64,000 bases of DNA. Origin: Oceanimonas smirnovii ATCC BAA-899. GTDB taxonomy: Bacteria > Pseudomonadota > Gammaproteobacteria > Enterobacterales > Aeromonadaceae. Below are positions 1-11,048 of this stretch, one piece after another; the stretch's first letter is position 1; every line of letters starts with the position of its first letter. The position numbers and the translations under genes were made by a program. The DNA lies in the NCBI RefSeq assembly GCF_000381965.1, contig NZ_KB908471.1, forward strand, positions 1 to 64,000. Reading direction: 5' to 3'. Below the pieces are notes generated by a model. That model was not told the origin of the DNA. It was given only the letters and a program-made list of their open reading frames with translations, and searched no databases.

Positions 1-46
1 TGAGGCGTGTAGCTAACCTGTACTAATGACCCGTGCGGCTTAACCA
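1..46 (+). rRNA. rrl: 23S rRNA, 3' end only
   Basis: The first bases match the conserved 3' end of bacterial 23S rRNA (gctaacctgtactaatgac, then cggcttaacca). The rest of the gene lies upstream of the window. A spacer of about 85 bases with no tRNA separates it from the 5S gene. Confidence 0.93.
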
Positions 47-130
47 TACAACACCCAAGAAGTGTGAGACCTTGCAGGCTCAAGAGCACAAAGAAATTCA
101 TCACCAAGCTTTTTTCGAATTCAAGTTTAA

Positions 131-248
131 TGCCTGGCGGCCATAGCGTTGTGGAACCACCTGACTCCATGCCGAACTCAGCAGTGAAACGCAACCGCGC
201 CGATGATAGTGTGGCAGCTGCCATGTGAAAGTAGGTCACTGCCAGGCA
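131..248 (+). rRNA. rrf: 5S ribosomal RNA
   Basis: About 118 bases begin with tgcctggcggccatagcg and end with tcactgccaggca. The two ends pair to close the standard 5S stem I, and the internal ccgaactcagcagtgaaacg segment is the conserved loop region. It is the last gene of an rRNA operon, with a terminator directly downstream. Confidence 0.96.
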
Positions 249-258
249 CCCAATAAGA

Positions 259-292
259 AAAAGCCCTTCACTGATGTGAAGGGCTTTTTTCG
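259..292 (+). terminator. Rho-independent terminator of the rRNA operon
   Basis: An aagcccttca / tgaagggctt stem with a short loop is followed by a T run. It lies about ten bases after the 5S gene. Confidence 0.9.
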
Positions 293-498
293 TTTCTGAA
301 AAATACGTTTCACCTCACATTGTTACCAAAAGCTGCACTCAAAACGTTGTATTTATCGCCAGTCAAGCTATCCGCGCATTTTATGAGCTTGATGAACTGA
401 TAAAAAAGGCATAGCGTTAAATCGTAATAAAGCTGTCATGACTCGGTGCTTTAACTGGGTTATGACCATGACAAGGGCTTAGCCCGGGGAGCACGCCT

Positions 499-1878
499 AT
501 GGACGGCTACGACCGCAAACGCTTTATTCTCGACACCAATGTGCTGCTGCACGAGCCTCTCTCTATTTACTCTTTCAAAGAGCACGATGTTGTCATTCCC
601 ATGACGGTGCTGGAAGAGCTGGATCGCATCAAAGACAGACAAAAGGACGTCAGCCGGGACGCCAGAGTAGCCATTCGTACTCTGGAAGATATCTTTCGTG
701 ATGCCACGCCGGAAGAAATTGTTGCCGGTGTATCACTGGGCCTGAAAGACGATGATGCTTCGGGACGCATCGCCATTATCTCTGATCGTCATCTGCCGGA
801 AGGCTATTCGGTATTTACTGATGATGAAGCCGACAATCGCATCATCAATACCGCGCTTTATCTGCAGAAACATGATGCCACCAGCAAAGCAGTGCTGGTC
901 ACCAAGGATATTAATATGCGTCTCAAGGCCAAGGGTGCCGGTCTTGAACGGGTTGAAGATTATCGTTCCGATCAGCTGGTGGACGACATACGCCTGCTGT
1001 CCAAAGGTTTTTTCCAGATGGAAAACAGCTTCTGGGACAGGGTAGGAGAGTGCCAGAGTGAAACCCATGGGCGCGAAGTGATCCATACTGTTTCGGAAGA
1101 GTTGCTGCCCGGCGCTCATGTTAATCAGTATTTGATTGATGATACCGATGACTTTGCGGGCAGAGTGCTGAGCAAGGCTGACGGTCAGCTGCGTTTTGTG
1201 GATCTGGGCCGGGAACGCATGATGGGACGTAAGGCCTGGGGTATTCAGCCCAAGAATATTTATCAGGCCATGGCATTGGATGCGTTGCTGGATCCCCATA
1301 TCGACATGGTGATCCTGACCGGCCCGGCGGGCTGTGGTAAAACCCTGCTTGCCATGGCATCGGCACTGGAAATGACCATCGAAAAAGGCATCTATGACAG
1401 AGTTATCGTGACGCGCAATACGCCGGAAATCGCCGAGAGCATCGGTTTTCTGCCCGGCTCGGAAGAGGAAAAAATGGCCCCCTGGCTGGCAGCCATTACC
1501 GATACCCTGGAAGTGCTGCACAAGCAGGACGAATGCATGGACGGCTCACTCAGTTACATCATGGGCAAGGCCAATATTCAGTTCAAATCGGTCAACTTCA
1601 TGCGCGGACGCAGTATCCAGAATACCTTTGTGCTGCTGGATGAATGCCAGAACCTGACCGCTTCTCAGCTCAAGACCATCATTACCCGCTGTGGTGAAGG
1701 AACCAAGCTGGTGTGCTCGGGCAACCTGGCACAGATTGACTCCAACTATCTGACCCCGGTGACCTCCGGGCTGACTTACATAGTCGAGCGTTTTAAGGAC
1801 TTTGAAGGCAGCGCCAATATTTACCTGAATGGCGTGATGCGCAGCCGGCTGGCGTCCTTTGCTGAAGAGAATTTGTAA
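499..1878 (+). CDS. PIN-PhoH (PhoH2-type) RNase/ATPase, 459 aa
   Basis: The protein has an N-terminal PIN nuclease domain (about residues 8-145) fused to a C-terminal PhoH P-loop ATPase (about 240-459). PIN acidic residues are visible at D12 (LDTNVLLH), E39/E40 and D137 (VTKDINM). Walker A is GPAGCGKT at 275-282 and Walker B (VLLDECQN) lies near 378-385. Characterised PhoH2 proteins unwind and cleave RNA, so an RNA-processing role in the cytoplasm is likely here. ggggag precedes the ATG. The gene stands alone between an rRNA operon and the convergent thiamine operon. The catalytic residues look intact, so I expect an active enzyme; its targets are unknown. Confidence 0.9.
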   Translation: MDGYDRKRFILDTNVLLHEPLSIYSFKEHDVVIPMTVLEELDRIKDRQKDVSRDARVAIRTLEDIFRDATPEEIVAGVSLGLKDDDASGRIAIISDRHLPEGYSVFTDDEADNRIINTALYLQKHDATSKAVLVTKDINMRLKAKGAGLERVEDYRSDQLVDDIRLLSKGFFQMENSFWDRVGECQSETHGREVIHTVSEELLPGAHVNQYLIDDTDDFAGRVLSKADGQLRFVDLGRERMMGRKAWGIQPKNIYQAMALDALLDPHIDMVILTGPAGCGKTLLAMASALEMTIEKGIYDRVIVTRNTPEIAESIGFLPGSEEEKMAPWLAAITDTLEVLHKQDECMDGSLSYIMGKANIQFKSVNFMRGRSIQNTFVLLDECQNLTASQLKTIITRCGEGTKLVCSGNLAQIDSNYLTPVTSGLTYIVERFKDFEGSANIYLNGVMRSRLASFAEENL

Positions 1879-1895
1879 AAAGTGAGGGGTGGAAT

Positions 1896-1927
1896 GTGAT
1901 AAGGGAGGGTTACTCCTCCCTTATCAC
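1896..1927. terminator. Convergent hairpin between PIN-PhoH and thiQ
   Basis: A perfect 13-bp inverted repeat (gtgataagggagg / cctcccttatcac) overlaps the thiQ stop codon and follows the phoH stop. No T run follows on either strand, so it may be a weak bidirectional terminator or a 3'-end stabiliser. Confidence 0.5.
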
Positions 1928-2626
1928 CGCCGTTGTTCCCAGATAGGCCCTTAATTCTGTTGTGCGGGGGGCTGACAGCAGCTCGCCGTCACCCAGCTCC
2001 AGAATACGGCCATTATGAATAAAGGCCATCTGATTAGCCACGCCGGCCGCTTCGGATGGGTGGTGGGTTACCATCAATACCGTCAGTTGCAGGCGGTCGG
2101 TTTGCTCTCGCAACAGTTGCAACAGCTCATAGCGCAATGCCGGATCCAGCGCCGAAAATGGCTCATCCAGCAGTAAGACGGGGCGGTTGCGTACCAGGCA
2201 GCGTGCCAGTCCTACCCGCTGTTGCTGGCCACCGGACAACTGTGCCGGCTTGCGGCTCAGCAGTCCGTCTATGCCAAGGCGTAAGGCTACATCTTGCACC
2301 TGTTGTTGCTGCTGCTCGTTCAGACGCAGCCCTGCATTCAGGCCAATGGCAATATTTTGCTGCACACTCATGTGCCAGAACAAATTGTTATCCTGAAACA
2401 GGGTGGTTATGGGCCGTTCGGCAGGGGTAAGGGGCAGCAGGCTGTTACCATTAAAACTCAGTGTGCCGGAGTCGACCCTGGCAAAGCCGCCAATCATTGC
2501 CAGCAGGGTGGACTTACCGGCACCACTGGGGCCAATCAGTGCAGTGATGGTGCCCGGGGCAGCAGTCAATGAAAAGCACTGGGTTTGCTCCGGATAGCTG
2601 GCGGCCAGATCAGTCAGTGTCAGCAT
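1910..2626 (-). CDS. thiQ: Thiamine ABC transporter ATP-binding protein ThiQ, 238 aa
   Basis: ABC ATPase that powers uptake of thiamine, thiamine phosphate and thiamine pyrophosphate with ThiP and ThiB. Walker A (GPSGAGKST), the signature LSGGQQQR and Walker B (VLLLDEPFSALD) are all present. The length fits ThiQ, which is shorter than most ABC ATPases. I chose the ATG at 2626 because ggaggaaagc sits directly upstream; the longer reading frame has no such site. The start overlaps the 3' end of thiP by 17 bases, indicating translational coupling in a thiB-thiP-thiQ operon. Confidence 0.92.
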   Translation of the reverse strand: MLTLTDLAASYPEQTQCFSLTAAPGTITALIGPSGAGKSTLLAMIGGFARVDSGTLSFNGNSLLPLTPAERPITTLFQDNNLFWHMSVQQNIAIGLNAGLRLNEQQQQQVQDVALRLGIDGLLSRKPAQLSGGQQQRVGLARCLVRNRPVLLLDEPFSALDPALRYELLQLLREQTDRLQLTVLMVTHHPSEAAGVANQMAFIHNGRILELGDGELLSAPRTTELRAYLGTTAVIREE

Positions 2627-4208
2627 GCTTTCCTCCCAATACGTGCTCAATCAACAGAAACAGCGCCAGGTTCAGTATCAGCAGCACCAGGGCGGTGGCG
2701 GCGGCATCGGTCATCTGGTAACTGCCAAGTTGCTGATAGAGCAACCAGGGCAGTGTCTGCAGCTGCTGACTGCCAAACAGGGCTATGGCACTCAGATCTC
2801 CCAGTGACAGCATCATGGCCAGTGCCAGTGCCAAAGCCAGGGGTTGGCGCAGCAGCGGCCACTCCACCCGCCGCAGACGATCCATACCGCTTATATTCAG
2901 GCTGGTACATAGCCGGTCGTAGCGATGAGCCACCCGCGCCATGGGCTGTTGCAGAGCGCGCAGACCATAGGGCATGGCCATCAGCGCATTCACCAGTACC
3001 ACCAGCAGCGGGCCCAGCGCAAACACATCGGCCACACTGCGCAGCATAATAAACAGGCCGGTAGAAAGCACCACTGCAGGTAACACCAGAATGGCAGACC
3101 CGGTGGCTTCCATCAGCCCGGCGGCTATTCGTTGCTTACGGCGTATTCTGAGATGGCGGCTGGTCAGCAGCAGGGACGTGGTCAGCAGTACTGACAGCAC
3201 GCCCGCTCCTAACGCTATGGTGACGGACTGACCCAGCGCCGACCAGAGCCGGGCAGAGGCCAGCGCGGGCAACAGACGAGGATTCAGGCCGGCGGTGATG
3301 ATGGCCAGCAGAGGCGGCAGAAAAATACTCAAGGCTACCGTCAGTACTACCCCGTCGGTCAGCCGGGCATGCCACCAGCGCGTATCGTGGCGCAGACAGG
3401 TGGTGACGCTGTCGCCTCTGTATTCCGGCGGTTTGCTGAGGGCATATTGCAGTAACAGAAAGGCACCGCAAAACGTCAGTTGCAGCAATGCCAGGCTGCC
3501 AGCCAGCGGCAGATCAAAGTCGAAACGCAATGCCTGATAGATGGCCACTTCCAGCGTGGTGGATTTAGGCCCGCCGCCCAGTGCCATGACGGTGGCAAAA
3601 CTGGTAAAACAGAGCATAAATATCAGGCTGGCCAGCCCCGGCAGGGCTCCGCGAATGGCCGGCCAGATCAGCCAGCGAAACAGTTGCCGGCTGTTAAAGC
3701 CAAACTGGCTGGCCAGCCGCCAGTGGCTGGCAGGAATAGCTTCAATATTTTGCAGCAGAATACGTGCCGCCAGCGGCATATTAAAGAACACATGAGCCAG
3801 CAGAATACCGGTCAGGCCATAGAGGTAGCTGACCGGCTCAAAACCCAGCCATTCCAGCACAGTGTTACTCCAGCCCTGACGGCCATGCACCGCTACCATG
3901 CCAAAGACCACCAGAATGACCGGCAGCACCAAAGACAGCCCGAACAGCCGCAGCAGCAGGCTTCTGCCGGGAAAACGCCGGCGCGACAGGGCCTGGGCCA
4001 GCGGCACAGCCAGCCCCAGGCTGAGCAGGGCAGACAGCCCGGCCTGATAAAAGCTGAACCAGATCACATGGCGCAGGTAAGGATCGGCAAACACCTGAGT
4101 GGTATTGTTGTCACCTTGCGTCATCAGCGCGGCAATGGGGGCGGCGGTAAGCAACAGAATAGCACTTACCGCCAGTATGCCCGGCAGCCACCAGTAACGC
4201 TGCAGCAT
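2610..4208 (-). CDS. thiP: Thiamine ABC transporter permease ThiP, 532 aa
   Basis: Inner-membrane permease with two fused ABC permease halves and about twelve hydrophobic segments. Two EAA-type coupling loops can be seen, one in each half. Length and local sequence match enterobacterial ThiP (GRQGW, LLAHVFFNMPLA, FMLCFTSFATVMALGGGP). The ATG at 4208 shares bases with the thiB stop (TGATG), which is why I prefer it to an upstream in-frame codon that would overlap thiB by 37 bases. It forms the channel for thiamine delivered by ThiB. Confidence 0.92.
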   Translation of the reverse strand: MLQRYWWLPGILAVSAILLLTAAPIAALMTQGDNNTTQVFADPYLRHVIWFSFYQAGLSALLSLGLAVPLAQALSRRRFPGRSLLLRLFGLSLVLPVILVVFGMVAVHGRQGWSNTVLEWLGFEPVSYLYGLTGILLAHVFFNMPLAARILLQNIEAIPASHWRLASQFGFNSRQLFRWLIWPAIRGALPGLASLIFMLCFTSFATVMALGGGPKSTTLEVAIYQALRFDFDLPLAGSLALLQLTFCGAFLLLQYALSKPPEYRGDSVTTCLRHDTRWWHARLTDGVVLTVALSIFLPPLLAIITAGLNPRLLPALASARLWSALGQSVTIALGAGVLSVLLTTSLLLTSRHLRIRRKQRIAAGLMEATGSAILVLPAVVLSTGLFIMLRSVADVFALGPLLVVLVNALMAMPYGLRALQQPMARVAHRYDRLCTSLNISGMDRLRRVEWPLLRQPLALALALAMMLSLGDLSAIALFGSQQLQTLPWLLYQQLGSYQMTDAAATALVLLILNLALFLLIEHVLGGKHADTD

Positions 4209-5191
4209 CAGCGGGTGGTAGCGTGCAGCCACTGACGTAACCATTGCTTACGTTGTATGGCGATTTCTTCGGGAGTAAAGCTCAGCGCCCGCTCCGGCAC
4301 AACCAGCTCATTAAAGCCGGCGGGCAGTTCAGTGTCGATCACCGGATACATCCAGTTGCCGGCAGCAATATGCTGCTGAAAGCCGGGAGTGGTCATAAAT
4401 TGCAGAAAACGGTCCGCCAGCTCGGGCTGGCTGGCACTTTTTACCTTGCCGGCGACTTCTACCTGCAGGTAGTGGCCTTCTTCAAAGGCGGCGGCCTGAT
4501 ACTGGTGCTTCTGCTCGGCTTCAATATGGTAAGCGGGAGAAGTGGTGTAAGACAGTACCATGTCTGCTTCTCCTTCCAGGAACATGCCATAGGACTCGCT
4601 CCAGCCTTTGGTGACCGAGATGGTCCGTTGTGCCAGGTTTTGCCATACCTCCGGCGCCTTATCGCCATAGAGTTTCTGCACCCACAGCAGCAGGCCCTGA
4701 CCCGGCGTGCTGGTACGGGGATCCTGATATAGCAAAGTCAGCTCTGGGCGCTCCAGCAATTCGGCAAAGCTGGCCGGTGGCTGGCTCAGCTTGTCGGCAT
4801 TATAGATAAAGGCGAAATAACCATAATCAAAGGGCAGAAAATAAGGGTTGTTCCAGCCACCGGGCAGGGTCAGCCCCTCGGGCGTAAGGCCATGTTTCTC
4901 AATCAGGCCGGTTTCTGTTGCTGCCTGCAGCAGGTTATTGTCCAGCCCCAGCACCACATCAGCCTTGGTATTGCTGCCTTCCAGCCGCAGCCGGTTAAGA
5001 ATGGATACGCCATCATCCAGCGCGACCCACTGCAAATCACAGTCGCATTCAGATTCAAAGCTTTTTTCAATGGCCGGCCCCGGCCCCCAGTCTGATGCAA
5101 ATGAGCTATAGGTATAGATGGTTAATGTCGGCGTTTGTGCCGCCAGCGATGTGCTGGCCGCCAGCAGCAAGGCAAACAGCGTCTTTTTCAC
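4208..5191 (-). CDS. thiB: Periplasmic thiamine-binding protein ThiB, 327 aa
   Basis: First gene of the thiBPQ operon. It starts with a clear signal peptide (MKKTLFALLLAASTSLAAQ) and continues as a class II periplasmic solute-binding protein of the usual ThiB length. It captures thiamine and its phosphates and hands them to ThiPQ. The tandem order thiB-thiP-thiQ with overlapping ends supports the assignment. In many relatives this operon carries a TPP riboswitch. I could not find the CTGAGA or ACCTGATCTGG cores in the 135 bases upstream, so its regulation here is unclear. Confidence 0.92.
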   Translation of the reverse strand: MKKTLFALLLAASTSLAAQTPTLTIYTYSSFASDWGPGPAIEKSFESECDCDLQWVALDDGVSILNRLRLEGSNTKADVVLGLDNNLLQAATETGLIEKHGLTPEGLTLPGGWNNPYFLPFDYGYFAFIYNADKLSQPPASFAELLERPELTLLYQDPRTSTPGQGLLLWVQKLYGDKAPEVWQNLAQRTISVTKGWSESYGMFLEGEADMVLSYTTSPAYHIEAEQKHQYQAAAFEEGHYLQVEVAGKVKSASQPELADRFLQFMTTPGFQQHIAAGNWMYPVIDTELPAGFNELVVPERALSFTPEEIAIQRKQWLRQWLHATTR

Positions 5192-5326
5192 TGGGCCACT
5201 CCCTGGTTATATAGTGTCAGTATCGGGGCGAAATGGCTGCCTGAGCCGGCGAGCCCGATAGCAAAGGGTAAGAGCGCTATTGTAGGAAGATTTATCTGAT
5301 GAAACCAGCCATGAAAGGATAAGCCC

Positions 5327-5617
5327 ATGTTATCAGCCAACAAGGAGCAACGGTTATTCAGCCGAATGCAATTGAATACGATCGTGATCCTGGCCACTAC
5401 CAGCGAACGTATTCAGGGAACCTGCATTAATCTCAGTTCGGAAGGCGTATTGATGCGGGTAGAAAGCGGCCGCTGTGAGCCGGGACAGGAATGGCAGCTG
5501 GTCTTGCCCTCGGCCAGCGATCAGGTACCGCCATTAATGGCCATGGCCAGAGTGTTGCGGGTAGAGCAGAGCGAAGAAGGGGATTTGGTGGCGTTATACC
5601 TTGATGATGTGCATTAA
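5327..5617 (+). CDS. PilZ-domain protein, 96 aa
   Basis: A small single-domain protein with the PilZ hallmarks: an Arg-rich N-terminal stretch (RLFSR, residues 9-13) and NLSSEGVLM near residues 35-43, matching the (D/N)xSxxG motif. PilZ domains bind cyclic di-GMP and alter partner proteins or motility. No effector domain is attached, so it would act by binding another protein. aaggat precedes the start. It is transcribed alone, divergent from thiB. The partner cannot be told from the sequence. Confidence 0.8.
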   Translation: MLSANKEQRLFSRMQLNTIVILATTSERIQGTCINLSSEGVLMRVESGRCEPGQEWQLVLPSASDQVPPLMAMARVLRVEQSEEGDLVALYLDDVH

Positions 5618-5629
5618 GGCCAGCTAATA

Positions 5630-5655
5630 AAAACGCCGGCGTGTGCCGGCGTTTT
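5630..5655. terminator. Bidirectional terminator between pilZ gene and leuD
   Basis: aaaacgccggc / gccggcgtttt with a 4-base loop. The A run on the left and T run on the right make it functional on both strands. It ends the PilZ gene and the leucine operon. Confidence 0.88.
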
Positions 5656-5664
5656 GCATCAGGC

Positions 5665-6264
5665 TTACAGCCAGGCCGGCTGCTTGGCCTCATAGGCGTC
5701 AATCTGATCCGCATGTTGCAGGGTCAGGCCGATGTTGTCGAGGCCGTTCAGCAGGCAGTAGCGGCGGAACTCGTCAATCTCGAACGGAAAGGCGTGCTCG
5801 CCGGCGCGCACTTCACAGGCTTCCAGATCCACGGTGATCTCGGCACCCTTGCTGGCCGCCACATGCTGGAACAGGCTCTCGACCTGCTCGTCGGTCAGGC
5901 GTACCGGCACCATGCCGTTGTTAATGGCGTTGCCGTAGAAGATATCGGCAAAGCTAGGGGCGATGACGGCCTTCAAACCGAAATCGGCCAGCGCCCAGGG
6001 CGCATGTTCGCGGCTGGAACCACAGCCGAAGTTTTCCCGGGCCAGCAGGATCACGGCTTTGTCGTAAGGCGCCTGGTTAAGTACAAACTCCGGGTTCGGC
6101 TGCTCACCGGCGTCATCAAGAAAGCGCCAGTCGTGGAACAGGTGTCTGCCAAAGCCGGACCGGGTCACCTTTTGCAGAAACTGCTTGGGAATGATCTGAT
6201 CGGTGTCTACGTTGGCCGCATCCAGGGGGGCGGCGATACCGGTTAATTGCTTGAATCCGCTCAT
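5665..6264 (-). CDS. leuD: 3-isopropylmalate dehydratase small subunit LeuD, 199 aa
   Basis: Aconitase-swivel subunit that pairs with LeuC to convert 2-isopropylmalate to 3-isopropylmalate in leucine synthesis. Conserved stretches include [15 protein letters not shown] near the N-terminus and [14 protein letters not shown] in the middle. I start it at 6264, where aaggggaataac precedes the ATG and the length equals typical LeuD; the longer frame would run into leuC. It is the last gene of the leuABCD operon, 10 bases after the leuC stop. Confidence 0.96.
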   Translation of the reverse strand: MSGFKQLTGIAAPLDAANVDTDQIIPKQFLQKVTRSGFGRHLFHDWRFLDDAGEQPNPEFVLNQAPYDKAVILLARENFGCGSSREHAPWALADFGLKAVIAPSFADIFYGNAINNGMVPVRLTDEQVESLFQHVAASKGAEITVDLEACEVRAGEHAFPFEIDEFRRYCLLNGLDNIGLTLQHADQIDAYEAKQPAWL

Positions 6265-6274
6265 GTTATTCCCC

Positions 6275-7671
6275 TTATAAATCCCGAATGTCGACAAAAT
6301 GACCGAACACGGCGGCGGCGGCGGCCATGGCCGGGCTCACCAGATGGGTGCGGCCACCCCTGCCCTGACGGCCTTCAAAGTTGCGGTTGCTGGTGGCGGC
6401 ACAACGCTCGCCCGGCTGCAGCCGGTCGTTGTTCATGGCCAGACACATGGAGCAACCGGGCAGACGCCATTCGAAACCGGCTTCGATAAAGACTTTATCC
6501 AGTCCTTCGGCTTCGGCCTGCGCCTTCACCTGCTGTGAACCAGGCACCACCAGCGCCTGAACCCCGGCGGCCACCTTGCGCCCCTGAGCGATGGCGGCGG
6601 CGGCGCGCAAGTCTTCAATGCGGCTGTTGGTACAGGAGCCGATGAACACCTTGTCGATGTTCACGTCGGTGAGCTTGCCACCGGCAGGAATGTCCATGTA
6701 CTGCAGCGCCTTGACGGCAGACTGACGCTCAACGGCGTCGTCAAAGTCTTCCGGTGCCGGAATGGTGCCGTTCACCGGCATCACCTGGCCCGGGTTGGTG
6801 CCCCAGGTCACCTGCGGGGCAATGTCGGCACCGTTGAGCTCGACCACGGCGTCAAACTCGGCACCCTGGTCGGACTTGAGGGTCTGCCAGTAGGCCACGG
6901 CCTGCTCCCACTGCTCGCCTTCGGGAGCGAACGGCTTGTTCTTGAGGTAGTCAAAGGTGGTCTGATCGGGCGCGACCAGGCCGGCCTTGGCACCCAGCTC
7001 GATGGCCATGTTACAGATGGTCATGCGCGCTTCCATCGACAGCGACTCAATGGCGCTGCCGCAGAACTCCACTACATAACCGGTGCCGCCGGCATGACCG
7101 ACCTTACCGATAATGGCCAGCACCACGTCCTTGGCGCTGATGCCCGGGTTGAGCTCGCCGTTAACCTGAATTTTCATGGTTTTGGCCCGTCCCTGCTTCA
7201 GGGTCTGGGTGGCCATAACGTGCTCTACTTCCGAAGTGCCGATACCAAACGCTAGGGCACCAAAGGCGCCGTGGGTGGCGGTATGGGAGTCGCCGCAGAC
7301 GATGGTGGTGCCCGGCAGGGTCAGGCCCAGCTCGGGGCCGATCACGTGCACTATGCCCTGGTACTTGTGGTGCAGGTCATACAGGGGCACGCCGAATTCT
7401 TCACAGTTCTTGGCCAGGGTTTCCATCTGAATGCGGGCCATTTCACCGGAAGCGGCAATGTCATTGGTCTCGGTGGAGACGTTGTGATCCATGGTCGCCC
7501 AGGTGCGGTCGGGGCGGCGCAGCTTGCGGCCCTTTTCACGCAGGCCGTCAAAGGCCTGGGGCGAGGTCACTTCGTGTACCAGATGGCGATCAATGTAGAG
7601 CAGCGGGGTTTCGCCGGCTTCATTGCGCACCAGATGGGCATCAAATACTTTCTGATAGAGGGTTTTGGCCA

Positions 7672-7672
<1 letters not shown>
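6275..7672 (-). CDS. leuC: 3-isopropylmalate dehydratase large subunit LeuC, 465 aa
   Basis: Catalytic [4Fe-4S] subunit of isopropylmalate isomerase, cytoplasmic. The cluster-binding cysteines are visible in FIGSCTNSR and in [30 protein letters not shown] is the family active-site segment. Length is one residue short of the E. coli protein. The start codon overlaps the leuB stop (TAATG), with ggagagcaaac as ribosome-binding site. It works only as a heterodimer with the adjacent LeuD. Confidence 0.97.
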
Positions 7673-10340
<2,668 letters not shown>

Positions 10341-10379
10341 GTCGCTTTCCTCTGTGTGTCCGTGCCGCCCGAAGCAGAA

Positions 10380-10411
10380 TAAAAAAACCCGTGCGGACGG
10401 CACGGGTTTTT
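10380..10411 (-). terminator. Leucine operon attenuator
   Basis: On the minus strand CCCGTGC and GCACGGG form a stem followed by a T run, placed between leuL and leuA. The 5' arm can pair instead with a second GCACGGG (plus 10455-10461) lying just after the leuL stop, giving the alternative antiterminator. This is the standard attenuation switch: a ribosome stalled at the Leu codons frees the antiterminator. Confidence 0.9.
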
Positions 10412-10462
10412 AAGTGTGAAACTGTGTGAATGATAAATTCCAGCTACGCCTAACCCCGTGCG

Positions 10463-10510
10463 CTAAAGCACCTTGTTGGTTAGTAGTAGTAGCTGAATTT
10501 GTTTTTGCAT
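10463..10510 (-). CDS. leuL: leu operon leader peptide, 15 aa
   Basis: A 15-residue frame, MQKQIQLLLLTNKVL, with four consecutive CTA leucine codons. It lies between the leu promoter and the attenuator. CTA is a rare codon in this GC-rich sequence, which sharpens stalling when charged Leu-tRNA is scarce. The leader segment after the stop (GGTTAGGCGTAGCT) can pair with the Leu-codon region as the pause hairpin. The product itself has no expected function beyond sensing. Confidence 0.9.
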   Translation of the reverse strand: MQKQIQLLLLTNKVL

Positions 10511-10549
10511 GGTCACTCACATCAGAAAGAATCCGTTAACAACGCTATA

Positions 10550-10578
10550 CAGATAACGATTAACAGCGGTGCTGTCAA
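10550..10578 (-). promoter_or_regulatory. Promoter of the leu operon
   Basis: Reading on the minus strand, a perfect TTGACA -35 box (plus 10573-10578) is followed after 17 bases by TATCTG (plus 10550-10555). leuL starts about 40 bases downstream. Confidence 0.72.
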
Positions 10579-11048
10579 CTTTGGCTGTGCCGGGAAAGTA
10601 TGGTTTCACTCTTTTTATAAACGGCATATTGGCATTTAAGTAGTGTTTTATACTGCGTTTATAGTTTTATTCTTGTTTATAGTTTCGCTTTTTATCTTGA
10701 ATGTTGGGCTGTTGTTTTGTTGTTGTCTTAAGTGACCTTTCAGGTCTTTTCGGTCAGGCTTTAAACACTGGCACCAGCATGCACCCGGGGCTGGTGCTGG
10801 TACCGGCAAAGCAGCATGGGCAGGCTGTTTCAGGCGGAGCAGGCAGAATTGCAAAGCCCCCGTGGACAACGGATTTAAAGCAGGTTAAGGTGATTTTTCA
10901 TCCTTTTTCTGCTTATCTTCAGCCTGGCTGTTGTAAGTTGTTGTTTTATAAATATAAGAACCTTCATTTAGCAGTGCGCACAGCGTGCCCGCCTGCGGCT
11001 GCCTAAAGGAAGGCAAAGTGAACGGAGCAGAGCCTGGAGGGCTTTACC
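10579..11048. other. Divergent leuA/ilvI intergenic region
   Basis: About 470 bases with no convincing gene. The part near 10620-10740 is very AT-rich with T runs, as expected of an Lrp/H-NS type control region for ilvIH. A GCACCAGC / GCTGGTGC hairpin (10771-10797) has no T run. In enterobacteria leuO sits in this position; no leuO reading frame is present. Confidence 0.6.

Noticed and set aside
733-1521. 262-residue open frame opposite the PIN-PhoH gene
   Set aside because: It is an antisense shadow of a strongly supported gene, has no ribosome site and no recognisable domain.
10701-11006. 101-residue frame in the leu/ilv spacer
   Set aside because: Low-complexity Val/Leu start, no ribosome site, and it lies across the expected ilvIH control region.
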